From contig NZ_JAZHOH010000001.1 of the NCBI RefSeq assembly GCF_040419245.1, positions 3,906,001-3,970,000 on the forward strand: a stretch of 64,000 nt of DNA. Reading direction: 5' to 3'. The stretch is from Ewingella sp. CoE-038-23. GTDB lineage: Bacteria; Pseudomonadota; Gammaproteobacteria; Enterobacterales; Enterobacteriaceae. The notes below the pieces were generated by a model. The model made no database searches. It had not been told where the DNA came from and worked only from the letters and a program-made list of their open reading frames with translations. Numbering within the stretch: position 1 is the stretch's first letter; the number at the start of each line of letters is the position of its first letter. Position numbers and translations under genes: made by a program. Shown here piece after piece: positions 55,952 to 64,000 of this stretch.

Positions 55952-55983
55952 AAAAAACCGCAGGACTCATGTTCCTGCGGTTT
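55952..55983. terminator. Terminator between cca and uppP
   Basis: AAACCGCAGGA (55955-55965) and TCCTGCGGTTT (55973-55983) form an 11-bp stem. An A-run at 55952-55957 gives the T-tail for leftward uppP; the rightward side has a short TTT. Confidence 0.87.
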
Positions 55984-56011
55984 GCATTTCTACACCAGAA
56001 AAACGGATTTT

Positions 56012-56839
56012 TTAGGCGATAAAAACAGTGTATGCCACGAAAGCCACCACAAAACGGTAGATGGCGAAGGGAATAAACGAGAAGCGTTTGATCACCGACA
56101 GGAAGGTTTTGATCGCGATTAACGCCACCAAGAAGGCCACCACAAAGCCCGTAGCGAACATTGGCAAATCTGCCATGCTCAGGAAGGTGTAGCTCTTATA
56201 GAGGTCCAGCACGGTAGCGCCCAGCATCATCGGCACGGCCAGCAGGAAAGAGAACTCCGAGGCCGCATAGCGGCTCACCCCACTCAGCATCCCGCCGCCA
56301 ATGGTCGCGCCAGAACGCGAGAACCCCGGCCATAGCGCTAAGCACTGGCAAACACCAATCATCAGCGCCTGACGGTAAGTCATATCATCCACGCCTTCGG
56401 CACGCGGCTTCTTCGGCTTGAGCAGCTCTGCGGCTATAAGCCACACCCCGCCGACCACCAATGCATAGATAACGTTTTTCGGCTCAAACAGGGCTTTAAT
56501 CTGCGAGTGGAAAATCAACCCAATGGCCGTGGCGGGCAGCATGCCCAGTATAATGTGGCCCAGATTGAGTCGCCCTGTTCCTGTGCCTTCGTGCACAGGC
56601 GGCTTGCCAAAATGAATCCCAATCATGCCGAACAGTCGGCGCCAGAACATCACGACCACCGCCATGATCGAGCCAAGCTGGATAATGACTTCAAATGACT
56701 TTGCTGTATCGCCGGTAAAACCTAATAGGTTGCCGACGATGATCATATGTCCGGTTGAAGAGACCGGTAAAAATTCTGTTAACCCTTCGACAACACCCAA
56801 AATTGCTGCGACCAGCAATGAATGACTTTCAACAACCAT
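56012..56839 (-). CDS. uppP: Undecaprenyl-diphosphatase UppP (BacA)
   Basis: A 275-residue membrane enzyme (E. coli 273) with about eight helices. The two active-site motifs are visible: [20 protein letters not shown] near the N-terminus and [18 protein letters not shown] at about 170. It dephosphorylates undecaprenyl diphosphate so that the lipid carrier for peptidoglycan and O-antigen can be reused, and confers bacitracin tolerance. Stands alone on the minus strand between cca and folB. Confidence 0.96.
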   Translation of the reverse strand: MVVESHSLLVAAILGVVEGLTEFLPVSSTGHMIIVGNLLGFTGDTAKSFEVIIQLGSIMAVVVMFWRRLFGMIGIHFGKPPVHEGTGTGRLNLGHIILGMLPATAIGLIFHSQIKALFEPKNVIYALVVGGVWLIAAELLKPKKPRAEGVDDMTYRQALMIGVCQCLALWPGFSRSGATIGGGMLSGVSRYAASEFSFLLAVPMMLGATVLDLYKSYTFLSMADLPMFATGFVVAFLVALIAIKTFLSVIKRFSFIPFAIYRFVVAFVAYTVFIA

Positions 56840-56990
56840 TTAGTATCCAACTTATTACAGAGGGAGAAGTAGCGACATCGAAACGGATATCGCTGAAAAA
56901 AAGAATGTCTTTAATCGCCTTATTTCTAGCGCTTTTTTATGACAAAAATTCGCGCGATGAGTTGCAGGCAGCAATATTTAAATTAGAAAT

Positions 56991-57347
56991 TTAGCCGCGC
57001 ACGCCGCGTTCAATAATCACCCCAACGTTAGTCGCTTCCGCCACAGCGCCCGGCTTGCTTAGCTTAATGCGTACCCACGGCGAGTTGAAGCGAGATAATA
57101 ATAGGCTGGCGACCTCTTCCGCGACGCGCTCGACCAGCGCGAAATTCTGCGTTGAAACGTGCTGAATGACGGCTTCGCTTACATCGGCGTAGCTCAGGCA
57201 GTCATTAACATCGTCGCTGGCAGCGGCCTGACGGTTGTCCCATGCCATTTCGATATCGAACACTAGCTTCTGCTTAATGGTCTGTTCCCAGTCATAAGCG
57301 CCAATGGTGGTGATTACATTCAGTTGCTCAATAAATACGATATCCAT
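56991..57347 (-). CDS. folB: Dihydroneopterin aldolase FolB
   Basis: A 118-residue enzyme (E. coli 122). [22 protein letters not shown] carries the family start (given here as MDIVFIEQL and TTIGAYDWE), the catalytic glutamate/lysine region is [16 protein letters not shown], and [11 protein letters not shown] is conserved. It cleaves 7,8-dihydroneopterin to the folate precursor 6-hydroxymethyl-dihydropterin. ATG 57347 is preferred over a GTG one codon earlier. It is divergent from plsY. Confidence 0.95.
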   Translation of the reverse strand: MDIVFIEQLNVITTIGAYDWEQTIKQKLVFDIEMAWDNRQAAASDDVNDCLSYADVSEAVIQHVSTQNFALVERVAEEVASLLLSRFNSPWVRIKLSKPGAVAEATNVGVIIERGVRG

Positions 57348-57454
57348 CACGCGTTTCTCTGTTTTTGGGTCAGCCGGATACCACTTCCGGCGGAAAATGC
57401 GTATTATCCATGGATGTTGCGATTAAAACGACCCCTATTAGACGGAACTGCGTT

Positions 57455-58108
57455 ATGAGTGCTACCGCGCTTGGCATGATTATTTTCGCCTATCTCTGCG
57501 GCTCGATTTCCAGTGCAATTCTGGTCTGTCGGGTAGCGGGATTACCCGATCCACGCACACAGGGTTCCGGCAATCCGGGGGCCACTAACGTCTTGCGAAT
57601 TGGTGGCCGCGCCGCCGCCGCGTCGGTGCTCATCTTCGACGTGTTAAAAGGCATGCTGCCGGTTTGGCTGGCTTACCGCCTCGACGTCTCCCCGGTTTAT
57701 CTTGGCATTACCGCCATCGCCGCCTGTCTCGGTCACATCTATCCGGTCTTTTTCCGTTTTCAGGGTGGCAAAGGCGTAGCGACAGCCTTCGGTGCTATCG
57801 CGCCCATCGGCTTTGACCTTACAGGTTTGATGGCCGGCACCTGGCTGCTCACCGTCCTGCTGAGCGGCTACTCGTCACTCGGCGCCATCATCAGCGCGCT
57901 GATTGCGCCATTCTATGTCTGGTGGTTCAAGCCACAGTTCACCTTCCCAGTCGCCATGCTCTCCTGCCTGATTCTGTTGCGTCACCACGACAACATCCAG
58001 CGTCTGTGGCGTGGGCAAGAGGGCAAAATCTGGGATAAGTTGAAGCAGAAACGTGCAGCTAAAAAAGCCGCGCAAGAAGCCGCCAAGCAAGCTGAAAAAG
58101 ACCAATAA
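57455..58108 (+). CDS. plsY: Glycerol-3-phosphate acyltransferase PlsY
   Basis: A 217-residue inner-membrane protein (E. coli 205). Signature loops are [35 protein letters not shown] and [16 protein letters not shown]. It acylates glycerol 3-phosphate from acyl-phosphate to start phospholipid synthesis. The C-terminus carries an extra Lys/Ala-rich tail ([18 protein letters not shown]). ATG 57455 ([10 protein letters not shown]) matches E. coli; the open frame extends 30 codons upstream into the folB promoter. Confidence 0.95.
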   Translation: MSATALGMIIFAYLCGSISSAILVCRVAGLPDPRTQGSGNPGATNVLRIGGRAAAASVLIFDVLKGMLPVWLAYRLDVSPVYLGITAIAACLGHIYPVFFRFQGGKGVATAFGAIAPIGFDLTGLMAGTWLLTVLLSGYSSLGAIISALIAPFYVWWFKPQFTFPVAMLSCLILLRHHDNIQRLWRGQEGKIWDKLKQKRAAKKAAQEAAKQAEKDQ

Positions 58109-58125
58109 ACTCAGATTTTAGACAC

Positions 58126-58157
58126 AAAAAAAAGACCTCAAGAGGTCGTTTTTTTAT
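58126..58157 (+). terminator. Terminator of plsY
   Basis: GACCTC (58134-58139), AA loop, GAGGTC (58142-58147), then G and a run of T to 58156. An A-run precedes the stem. Confidence 0.85.
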
Positions 58158-58285
58158 TGCCGCAGCCATTCAAATCAGAGCCTGACTGAATGGCTGCGAG
58201 GCAAGGCGCAAGAAGGGGAGAAAGCGCAGCATACATAAGTATGTGAGCATTTCGAGCCGCCGCAGCAACACAGCCGCAGCCCCAT
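58158..58285. repeat. Dispersed palindromic repeat, copy B
   Basis: Fills the gap between plsY and the convergent tsaD. It contains GCAGCCATTCA (58162-58172) inverted as TGAATGGCTGC (58187-58197), and the palindromic core CATACATAAGTATG (58230-58243) followed by GAGCATTTCGAGC. The core and its GAG-ATTT-GAGC flank recur in copy A at 4271-4295. Placement between converging genes is typical of intergenic repeat families in enterobacteria. Confidence 0.6.
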
Positions 58286-59299
58286 TCAGACTGGCGGCAA
58301 ATCAGCCAAAGGCCAGCGCGGGCGCACAGACACGCTCAGATCCTGCGTCGCGCCAGTTTGCAAACGCACCATGCCAGCATAAGCAATCATCGCGCCATTA
58401 TCGGTACAGAATTCAGGACGCGCGTAAAACACTTCACCACCGCGCTTGGTCATCATCTCACCTAATTTGGCGCGCAGCGTGCGGTTAGCACTGACGCCTC
58501 CCGCCATAACCAGGCGTTTAAAGCCGGTGTGATCCAGCGCGCGCTTGCATTTGATTGCCAGCGTATCCACCACGGCATCTTCGAAAGCCCGTGCAATATC
58601 AGCGTGAGTTTGTGGCGAGTCATCATTAGCGCGCACGGTGTTCGCTGCAAAGGTCTTCAAACCTGAGAAGCTAAAATCCAGCCCCGGACGGTCGGTCATC
58701 GGGCGCGGGAAAGTAAAGCGCCCTTCAGTCCCCTGCTGCGCCATCTTCGACAGCATCGGGCCACCGGGGTAGTCCAGACCCAGCAATTTCGCGGTCTTAT
58801 CGAATGCTTCGCCAGCGGCATCATCAATAGACTCACCCAGCAACTCGTACTTACCAATGCCGGTGACGCTAATTAATTGAGTGTGGCCGCCGGAAACCAG
58901 CAAAGCAACAAACGGGAAATCTGGCGGGTTGTCTTCCAGCATAGGTGCCAGCAGATGCCCTTCCATATGGTGAACCGGCACGGCTGGAACATCCCAGGCA
59001 AAGGCCAGAGAGCGGCCAATGGTGGCACCCACTAATAGCGCGCCAACCAGACCCGGACCCGCGGTATAAGCCACGCCGTCGATGTCTTTGGCCGTCAGCC
59101 CGGCTTCTTTCAAAGCTTCCTGAATGAGAGGAATCGTTTTGCGCACGTGGTCACGCGACGCCAGTTCAGGCACCACGCCGCCGTAGTCAGCATGCAGTTT
59201 TACCTGACTATACAATTGGTTGGCTAACAAGCCCGCTTCGCTGTCATAGATAGCGATGCCGGTTTCATCGCAGGACGTTTCTATACCAAGTACTCGCAT
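58286..59299 (-). CDS. tsaD: tRNA N6-threonylcarbamoyladenosine transferase TsaD
   Basis: A 337-residue ASKHA-fold protein, same length as E. coli TsaD (YgjD). [19 protein letters not shown] opens the protein, the iron-binding motif [10 protein letters not shown] and [10 protein letters not shown] follow, and [26 protein letters not shown] complete the nucleotide site. With TsaB and TsaE it transfers the threonylcarbamoyl group to A37 of ANN-decoding tRNAs, an essential modification. ATG 59299 is chosen; the frame has four more codons upstream. Divergent from rpsU, as in E. coli. Confidence 0.96.
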   Translation of the reverse strand: MRVLGIETSCDETGIAIYDSEAGLLANQLYSQVKLHADYGGVVPELASRDHVRKTIPLIQEALKEAGLTAKDIDGVAYTAGPGLVGALLVGATIGRSLAFAWDVPAVPVHHMEGHLLAPMLEDNPPDFPFVALLVSGGHTQLISVTGIGKYELLGESIDDAAGEAFDKTAKLLGLDYPGGPMLSKMAQQGTEGRFTFPRPMTDRPGLDFSFSGLKTFAANTVRANDDSPQTHADIARAFEDAVVDTLAIKCKRALDHTGFKRLVMAGGVSANRTLRAKLGEMMTKRGGEVFYARPEFCTDNGAMIAYAGMVRLQTGATQDLSVSVRPRWPLADLPPV

Positions 59300-59827
<528 letters not shown>

Positions 59828-59900
59828 TCTTCGGGGGCAACCCCACCGTGTATTTGCTCTCGCAAAAGCACACAGATCGATGAGTAGTTGCATACGCATG

Positions 59901-59935
59901 CCGTGCTTTCCGAAAGGAATGCGCGGCTTGTTCTC
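59901..59935 (+). terminator. Internal partial terminator between rpsU and dnaG
   Basis: CCGTGCTTTCC (59901-59911), GAAA tetraloop, GGAATGCGCGG (59916-59926), with one G-U pair and one T-T mismatch, followed by the T-rich CTTGTTCTCG. It corresponds in place and sequence to terminator T1 of the E. coli operon, which cuts dnaG expression relative to rpsU. Confidence 0.75.
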
Positions 59936-59962
59936 GTTTATAGGCTAGTGAGTAAGGGGCTT

Positions 59963-61711
59963 ATGGCTGGGAGAATTCCACGCGTATTTATCAATGACTT
60001 ACTGGCTCGTGTCGACATCGTGGACCTTATCGATGCTCGCGTAAAGCTGAAGAAACAGGGTAAGAATTACCACGCGTGCTGCCCTTTCCACCATGAGAAA
60101 ACACCCTCATTTACCGTAAACGGCGATAAGCAGTTTTATCACTGTTTCGGCTGTGGAGCCCACGGCAACGCCGTCGACTTCCTGATGAACTACGACAGGC
60201 TTGAGTTTGTCGAAAGTATCGAGGAATTGGCGACAATGCAGGGTTTGGAAGTGCCGTATGAAGCGGGCACCGGTCCAAGCCAGATGGAGCGCCATCAGCG
60301 TCAGAGCCTCTACCAGTTGATGGAGCCGCTTGCCGACTTCTATCAGCAATCACTTAAACAACCCGTTGGCGCACCTGCCAGAGAATACCTTTCTCAGCGC
60401 GGATTAAGTGAAGATGTTATCGCTCATTTTGCCATAGGTTTCGCGCCTCCTGGCTGGGACAACGCCTTCAAGCGTTTTGGCAAAAATGCCGATGACAAAG
60501 CCTCATTAATTGATGCGGGTATGTTGGTCACCAATGACAACGGACGCAGTTATGACCGTTTTCGCGAACGCGTCATGTTCCCCATCCGCGATAAGCGCGG
60601 CCGGGTTATTGCGTTTGGTGGCAGGGTATTAGGCGAGGGTACGCCAAAATATCTGAACTCCCCCGAAACCGAGATTTTCCATAAAGGCCGCCAGTTGTAT
60701 GGCCTTTATGAAGCACAGCTGAAACATCCGACACCTTTACGCTTATTGGTTGTCGAAGGTTATATGGACGTCGTGGCGCTGGCGCAGTTTGGCATCGATT
60801 ATGCCGTTGCATCCTTAGGCACCTCGACCACCGCCGACCACATTCAGCTGATGTTCCGCGCCACGGATAACGTGGTGTGTTGCTATGACGGCGACAGAGC
60901 CGGTCGCGAAGCAGCATGGCGTGCGTTAGAAACAGCGCTGCCCTACTTGAGCGACGGCCGCCAGTTACGCTTTATGTTTTTACCCGACGGCGAAGATCCA
61001 GACACGCTGGTGCGTAAAGAAGGTAAAGAAGCCTTCGAACAACGGATGGAGCAGGCGCTGCCGCTCTCAACCTTCTTGTTTGAATCGCTGATGCCGCAGG
61101 TCGATTTGAGCAGCCCCGACGGGCGCACCAAGTTGAGCATGCTGGCGCTACCTTTGATTCGCCAGGTACCCGGCGAGACGCTGCGCATGTATTTGCGCCA
61201 GCAGCTAGGCAATAAGCTTGGTATTTTGGACGACAGCCAGCTCGAAAAACTGGTTCCTAAGCAGGTCGATAGTGGCAATACCTATCAGGCGCCCCAGCTA
61301 AAACGCACAACCATGCGTATACTTATTGGGTTACTGGTACAAAATCCACAACTGGCTACACTTATACCCTCGCTGCAAGGATTGGAGCGAGCGAAGCAAC
61401 CGGGACTGGATCTGTTTAGCGAGTTAGTAACCACTTGCTTAGCCCAGCCGGGCCTGACTACCGGCCAGTTGCTTGAGTTGTACCGAGACAATAAGTTCTA
61501 CCAGCAGCTTGAAACTCTGGCTACATGGAACCATATGATCGTTGAGGATATGGTCGAAGAAGAGTTTCGCGCCACGCTGGCCAGCCTCTATGACTCGATC
61601 TTAGAGCAGCGGCTTGAAGAATTAATCGCTAAAGCCAGAACCCACGGGCTCAGCCCGGAAGAACGTGCCGAAGTTAGCTCGTTAAATCAGGTTTTAGCGA
61701 GGAAAAATTGA
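59963..61711 (+). CDS. dnaG: DNA primase DnaG
   Basis: A 582-residue primase (E. coli 581). The N-terminal zinc-binding domain has Cys40, His43, Cys61 and Cys64 (HACCPFHHEKTPSF, YHCFGCGAHG). The TOPRIM catalytic core shows VVEGYMDVVALAQ and CCYDGDRAGREAA. The C-terminal helicase-binding domain spans about 435-582. It makes RNA primers at the fork with DnaB. ATG 59963 fits E. coli; the frame extends upstream through the terminator hairpin. Weak translation signals keep primase scarce. Confidence 0.97.
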   Translation: MAGRIPRVFINDLLARVDIVDLIDARVKLKKQGKNYHACCPFHHEKTPSFTVNGDKQFYHCFGCGAHGNAVDFLMNYDRLEFVESIEELATMQGLEVPYEAGTGPSQMERHQRQSLYQLMEPLADFYQQSLKQPVGAPAREYLSQRGLSEDVIAHFAIGFAPPGWDNAFKRFGKNADDKASLIDAGMLVTNDNGRSYDRFRERVMFPIRDKRGRVIAFGGRVLGEGTPKYLNSPETEIFHKGRQLYGLYEAQLKHPTPLRLLVVEGYMDVVALAQFGIDYAVASLGTSTTADHIQLMFRATDNVVCCYDGDRAGREAAWRALETALPYLSDGRQLRFMFLPDGEDPDTLVRKEGKEAFEQRMEQALPLSTFLFESLMPQVDLSSPDGRTKLSMLALPLIRQVPGETLRMYLRQQLGNKLGILDDSQLEKLVPKQVDSGNTYQAPQLKRTTMRILIGLLVQNPQLATLIPSLQGLERAKQPGLDLFSELVTTCLAQPGLTTGQLLELYRDNKFYQQLETLATWNHMIVEDMVEEEFRATLASLYDSILEQRLEELIAKARTHGLSPEERAEVSSLNQVLARKN

Positions 61712-61875
61712 ACGGCTTAAGTGCCGATATATAGTGGGACAGAGTCCCGCACGATGCCGCCATCGCGGGCCGCGGCAACAAGTAAACGCCCCGATACCCT
61801 AACGGGTAAACGTTATTGTTGGCGGTTTCGCTGACCAACACCAACCCAAATACTCTGAAGTGTGGATACCGTCTT

Positions 61876-63714
61876 ATGGAGCAAAACCCGCAGTCACAGC
61901 TTAAGCTACTTGTCACCCGTGGTAAGGAGCAAGGCTATCTGACCTATGCTGAGGTCAATGACCATCTGCCGGAAGATATCGTCGACTCCGACCAGATCGA
62001 AGACATCATCCAGATGATTAACGACATGGGCATCCAGGTTCTTGAAGAAGCTCCTGACGCCGATGACTTAATGCTGGCCGAAAACCGTCCTGATACTGAC
62101 GAAGATGCAGCCGAAGCTGCTGCTCAGGTGCTTTCCAGCGTTGAATCTGAAATTGGACGTACCACTGACCCCGTGCGCATGTACATGCGTGAAATGGGTA
62201 CCGTTGAACTGTTGACCCGTGAAGGCGAAATCGACATCGCTAAGCGTATCGAAGACGGTATCAACCAGGTCCAGTGCTCCGTTGCCGAATACCCAGAAGC
62301 CATCACTTACCTGCTCGAACAGTACGATCGCGTTGAAGCGGGCGAAGCGCGTCTGTCTGATCTGATCACTGGTTTCGTTGATCCGAACGCAGAAGAAGAG
62401 ATCGCGCCGACTGCCACTCACGTTGGTTCTGAACTGACGACTGAAGAGCAAAACGACGACGACGAAGACGAAGATGAAGACGACGACGCTGAAGACGACA
62501 ACAGCATCGACCCAGAACTGGCGCGCCAGAAGTTCACCGAGCTGCGTGAGCAGCACGAAGCCACGCGTGCTGTCATCAAGAAAAACGGCCGTAATCACAA
62601 AAGCGCCGCAGAAGAAATTCTGAAACTGTCCGACGTCTTCAAACAGTTCCGTTTAGTACCAAAACAGTTCGACTTCCTGGTTAACAGCATGCGTTCCATG
62701 ATGGATCGCGTCCGTGCTCAGGAACGTTTCATCATGAAAGTCTGTGTTGAACAGTGCAAAATGCCGAAGAAAAACTTCGTCAACCTGTTCGCCGGCAACG
62801 AAACCAGCCAAACCTGGTTTGATGCCGCTCTGGCTATGGGCAAACCATGGTCTGAGAAGCTGAAAGAAGTGACCGAAGAAGTGCAACGCGGCCTGATGAA
62901 ACTGCGTCAAATCGAAGAAGAAACCGGCCTGACCATCGAGCAGGTTAAAGATATCAACCGTCGTATGTCCATCGGCGAAGCGAAAGCGCGTCGTGCGAAG
63001 AAAGAGATGGTTGAAGCAAACTTACGTCTGGTTATTTCTATCGCCAAGAAATACACCAACCGTGGTCTGCAGTTCCTTGATCTGATTCAGGAAGGTAACA
63101 TCGGCCTGATGAAAGCCGTTGATAAGTTTGAATATCGCCGTGGTTATAAGTTCTCAACTTATGCGACCTGGTGGATCCGTCAGGCTATCACCCGCTCCAT
63201 CGCCGACCAGGCGCGTACCATCCGTATTCCGGTGCATATGATTGAGACTATCAACAAACTCAACCGTATTTCACGCCAGATGCTGCAAGAGATGGGCCGC
63301 GAGCCGACGCCGGAAGAGTTGGCTGAACGTATGCTGATGCCGGAAGACAAAATCCGTAAAGTGCTGAAAATCGCTAAAGAGCCTATCTCCATGGAAACGC
63401 CAATCGGCGACGATGAAGATTCGCATCTGGGTGATTTCATCGAGGATACCACCCTCGAGCTGCCACTGGATTCGGCAACCTCAGAAAGCCTGCGTTCTGC
63501 AACGCACGACGTTCTGGCCGGTCTGACCGCGCGTGAAGCTAAAGTGCTACGCATGCGTTTCGGTATCGATATGAACACCGACCACACGCTGGAAGAAGTG
63601 GGTAAACAGTTCGACGTTACCCGCGAACGTATCCGTCAGATCGAAGCTAAGGCTCTGCGCAAACTGCGTCACCCAAGCCGTTCTGAAGTGCTGCGCAGCT
63701 TCCTCGACGACTAA
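61876..63714 (+). CDS. rpoD: RNA polymerase primary sigma factor RpoD (sigma-70)
   Basis: A 612-residue sigma factor (E. coli 613). Region 1.1 begins [20 protein letters not shown], an acidic nonconserved insert lies near 190-215, and region 2 contains [20 protein letters not shown] and [20 protein letters not shown]. Region 4 has the helix-turn-helix [20 protein letters not shown]. The 164-base dnaG-rpoD gap holds a GTGGGAC-AGA-GTCCCGC hairpin (61734-61750) and other stems where RNase E processing occurs in E. coli. A strong terminator follows. Confidence 0.98.
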   Translation: MEQNPQSQLKLLVTRGKEQGYLTYAEVNDHLPEDIVDSDQIEDIIQMINDMGIQVLEEAPDADDLMLAENRPDTDEDAAEAAAQVLSSVESEIGRTTDPVRMYMREMGTVELLTREGEIDIAKRIEDGINQVQCSVAEYPEAITYLLEQYDRVEAGEARLSDLITGFVDPNAEEEIAPTATHVGSELTTEEQNDDDEDEDEDDDAEDDNSIDPELARQKFTELREQHEATRAVIKKNGRNHKSAAEEILKLSDVFKQFRLVPKQFDFLVNSMRSMMDRVRAQERFIMKVCVEQCKMPKKNFVNLFAGNETSQTWFDAALAMGKPWSEKLKEVTEEVQRGLMKLRQIEEETGLTIEQVKDINRRMSIGEAKARRAKKEMVEANLRLVISIAKKYTNRGLQFLDLIQEGNIGLMKAVDKFEYRRGYKFSTYATWWIRQAITRSIADQARTIRIPVHMIETINKLNRISRQMLQEMGREPTPEELAERMLMPEDKIRKVLKIAKEPISMETPIGDDEDSHLGDFIEDTTLELPLDSATSESLRSATHDVLAGLTAREAKVLRMRFGIDMNTDHTLEEVGKQFDVTRERIRQIEAKALRKLRHPSRSEVLRSFLDD

Positions 63715-63734
63715 TCGTTAGATTAAACGTCATT

Positions 63735-63774
63735 AAAAAGCCCCGCGATGGTGATGCCGTCGCGGGGCTTTTGC
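63735..63774 (+). terminator. Terminator of the rpsU-dnaG-rpoD operon
   Basis: AAAAGCCCCGCGA and TCGCGGGGCTTTT arms around a loop of about ten bases; 13 pairs with A and T runs. It can also end the convergent mug gene. Confidence 0.93.
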
Positions 63775-63794
63775 TTTTCAGCCAGCTCAATCTG

Positions 63795-64000
63795 TTACGC
63801 GTTTAGCGCGTCATACAGCTCGCGGTAAGACGCCGTCAGCTCATCCAGCGTCGCGCGATTCAACCCGCTTGGGTTCGGCAACACCCAGACTTCCGTCTTA
63901 CCGATTTTTATCTCCTGACGTCCCCAGCTTACTTTGCTGATACCAAACGCCTTACTGAACGCCTGCTTGCCCAACACGGCCAGGGCACGCGGCTGATAGC
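63795..64000 (-). CDS. mug: G/U mismatch-specific DNA glycosylase Mug (N-terminus beyond window)
   Basis: Only the C-terminal 67 codons are in the window; reading is open to the right edge. The visible part reads YQPRALAVLGKQAF, then KTEVWVLPNPSGLNR and YRELYDALNA, which match the C-terminus of E. coli Mug, including the NPSG loop that contacts the mismatched guanine strand. Mug removes uracil and ethenocytosine opposite guanine. The rpoD-mug convergent order is as in E. coli. Confidence 0.9.
   Translation of the reverse strand, partial: YQPRALAVLGKQAFSKAFGISKVSWGRQEIKIGKTEVWVLPNPSGLNRATLDELTASYRELYDALNA

Overview
The window is chromosomal DNA of a gammaproteobacterium of the order Enterobacterales, most likely family Yersiniaceae (a Rahnella/Rouxiella/Ewingella/Serratia-like organism). 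Two things point there. From about 25.9 kb to the right edge the gene order follows Escherichia coli (metC-yghB-yqhC, dkgA, ftsP-plsC-parC, mdaB-ygiN, parE-yqiA-cpdA-yqiB-nudF, tolC-ygiB-ygiC, ygiD, ribB, ubiK, hldE-glnE-ygiF, ygiM-cca, uppP, folB, plsY, tsaD, rpsU-dnaG-rpoD, mug), but the proteins are clearly diverged. In addition, ExbB has the long Serratia-type N-terminal extension. The genus cannot be fixed from the sequence alone. No rRNA, tRNA, CRISPR array, insertion sequence or prophage was seen.

Left part (1-25.8 kb), mostly accessory. It starts with a partial isochorismatase-like hydrolase, divergent from an amino-acid-type ABC transporter pair plus a PLP aminotransferase. At 3.8-8.1 kb lies a compact periplasmic redox module: a methionine-rich MXKDX-repeat exported protein, a Tat-exported sulfite-oxidase-fold molybdoenzyme, its b-type cytochrome partner and a divergent OmpR/sensor-kinase pair. 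It resembles methionine-sulfoxide repair and hypochlorite-scavenging systems. Next come a LysR regulator divergent from a 14-helix MFS exporter, a HigBA-type toxin-antitoxin pair, ydcF, and a complete six-gene archaic (Csu-type) chaperone-usher pilus operon at 12.7-18.8 kb. After these are a cold-shock-domain protein, alkB, a shikimate-dehydrogenase-like gene, exbBD under a probable Fur box, and a DctPQM TRAP transporter lying between exbB and metC, which are neighbours in E. coli.

Right part (25.9-64 kb), mostly housekeeping. It covers methionine biosynthesis (metC), aldehyde detoxification (YqhC-type regulator, a zinc alcohol dehydrogenase where E. coli has yqhD, and dkgA), topoisomerase IV (parC, parE), the quinol pair mdaB-ygiN behind a perfect dyad, the TolC efflux channel with a mar/sox/rob-type box, and riboflavin synthesis (ribB) under an FMN riboswitch. 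It continues with LPS heptose and glutamine-synthetase control (hldE-glnE-ygiF), tRNA maturation (cca, tsaD), envelope lipid genes (uppP, plsY, plsC), folate (folB) and the macromolecular synthesis operon rpsU-dnaG-rpoD. The window ends inside mug.

Starts were chosen from visible Shine-Dalgarno sequences and from the known N-termini of E. coli homologues; several differ from the longest open frame. Two related palindromic repeats (4.2 and 58.2 kb) and several perfect dyads next to promoters are listed separately.
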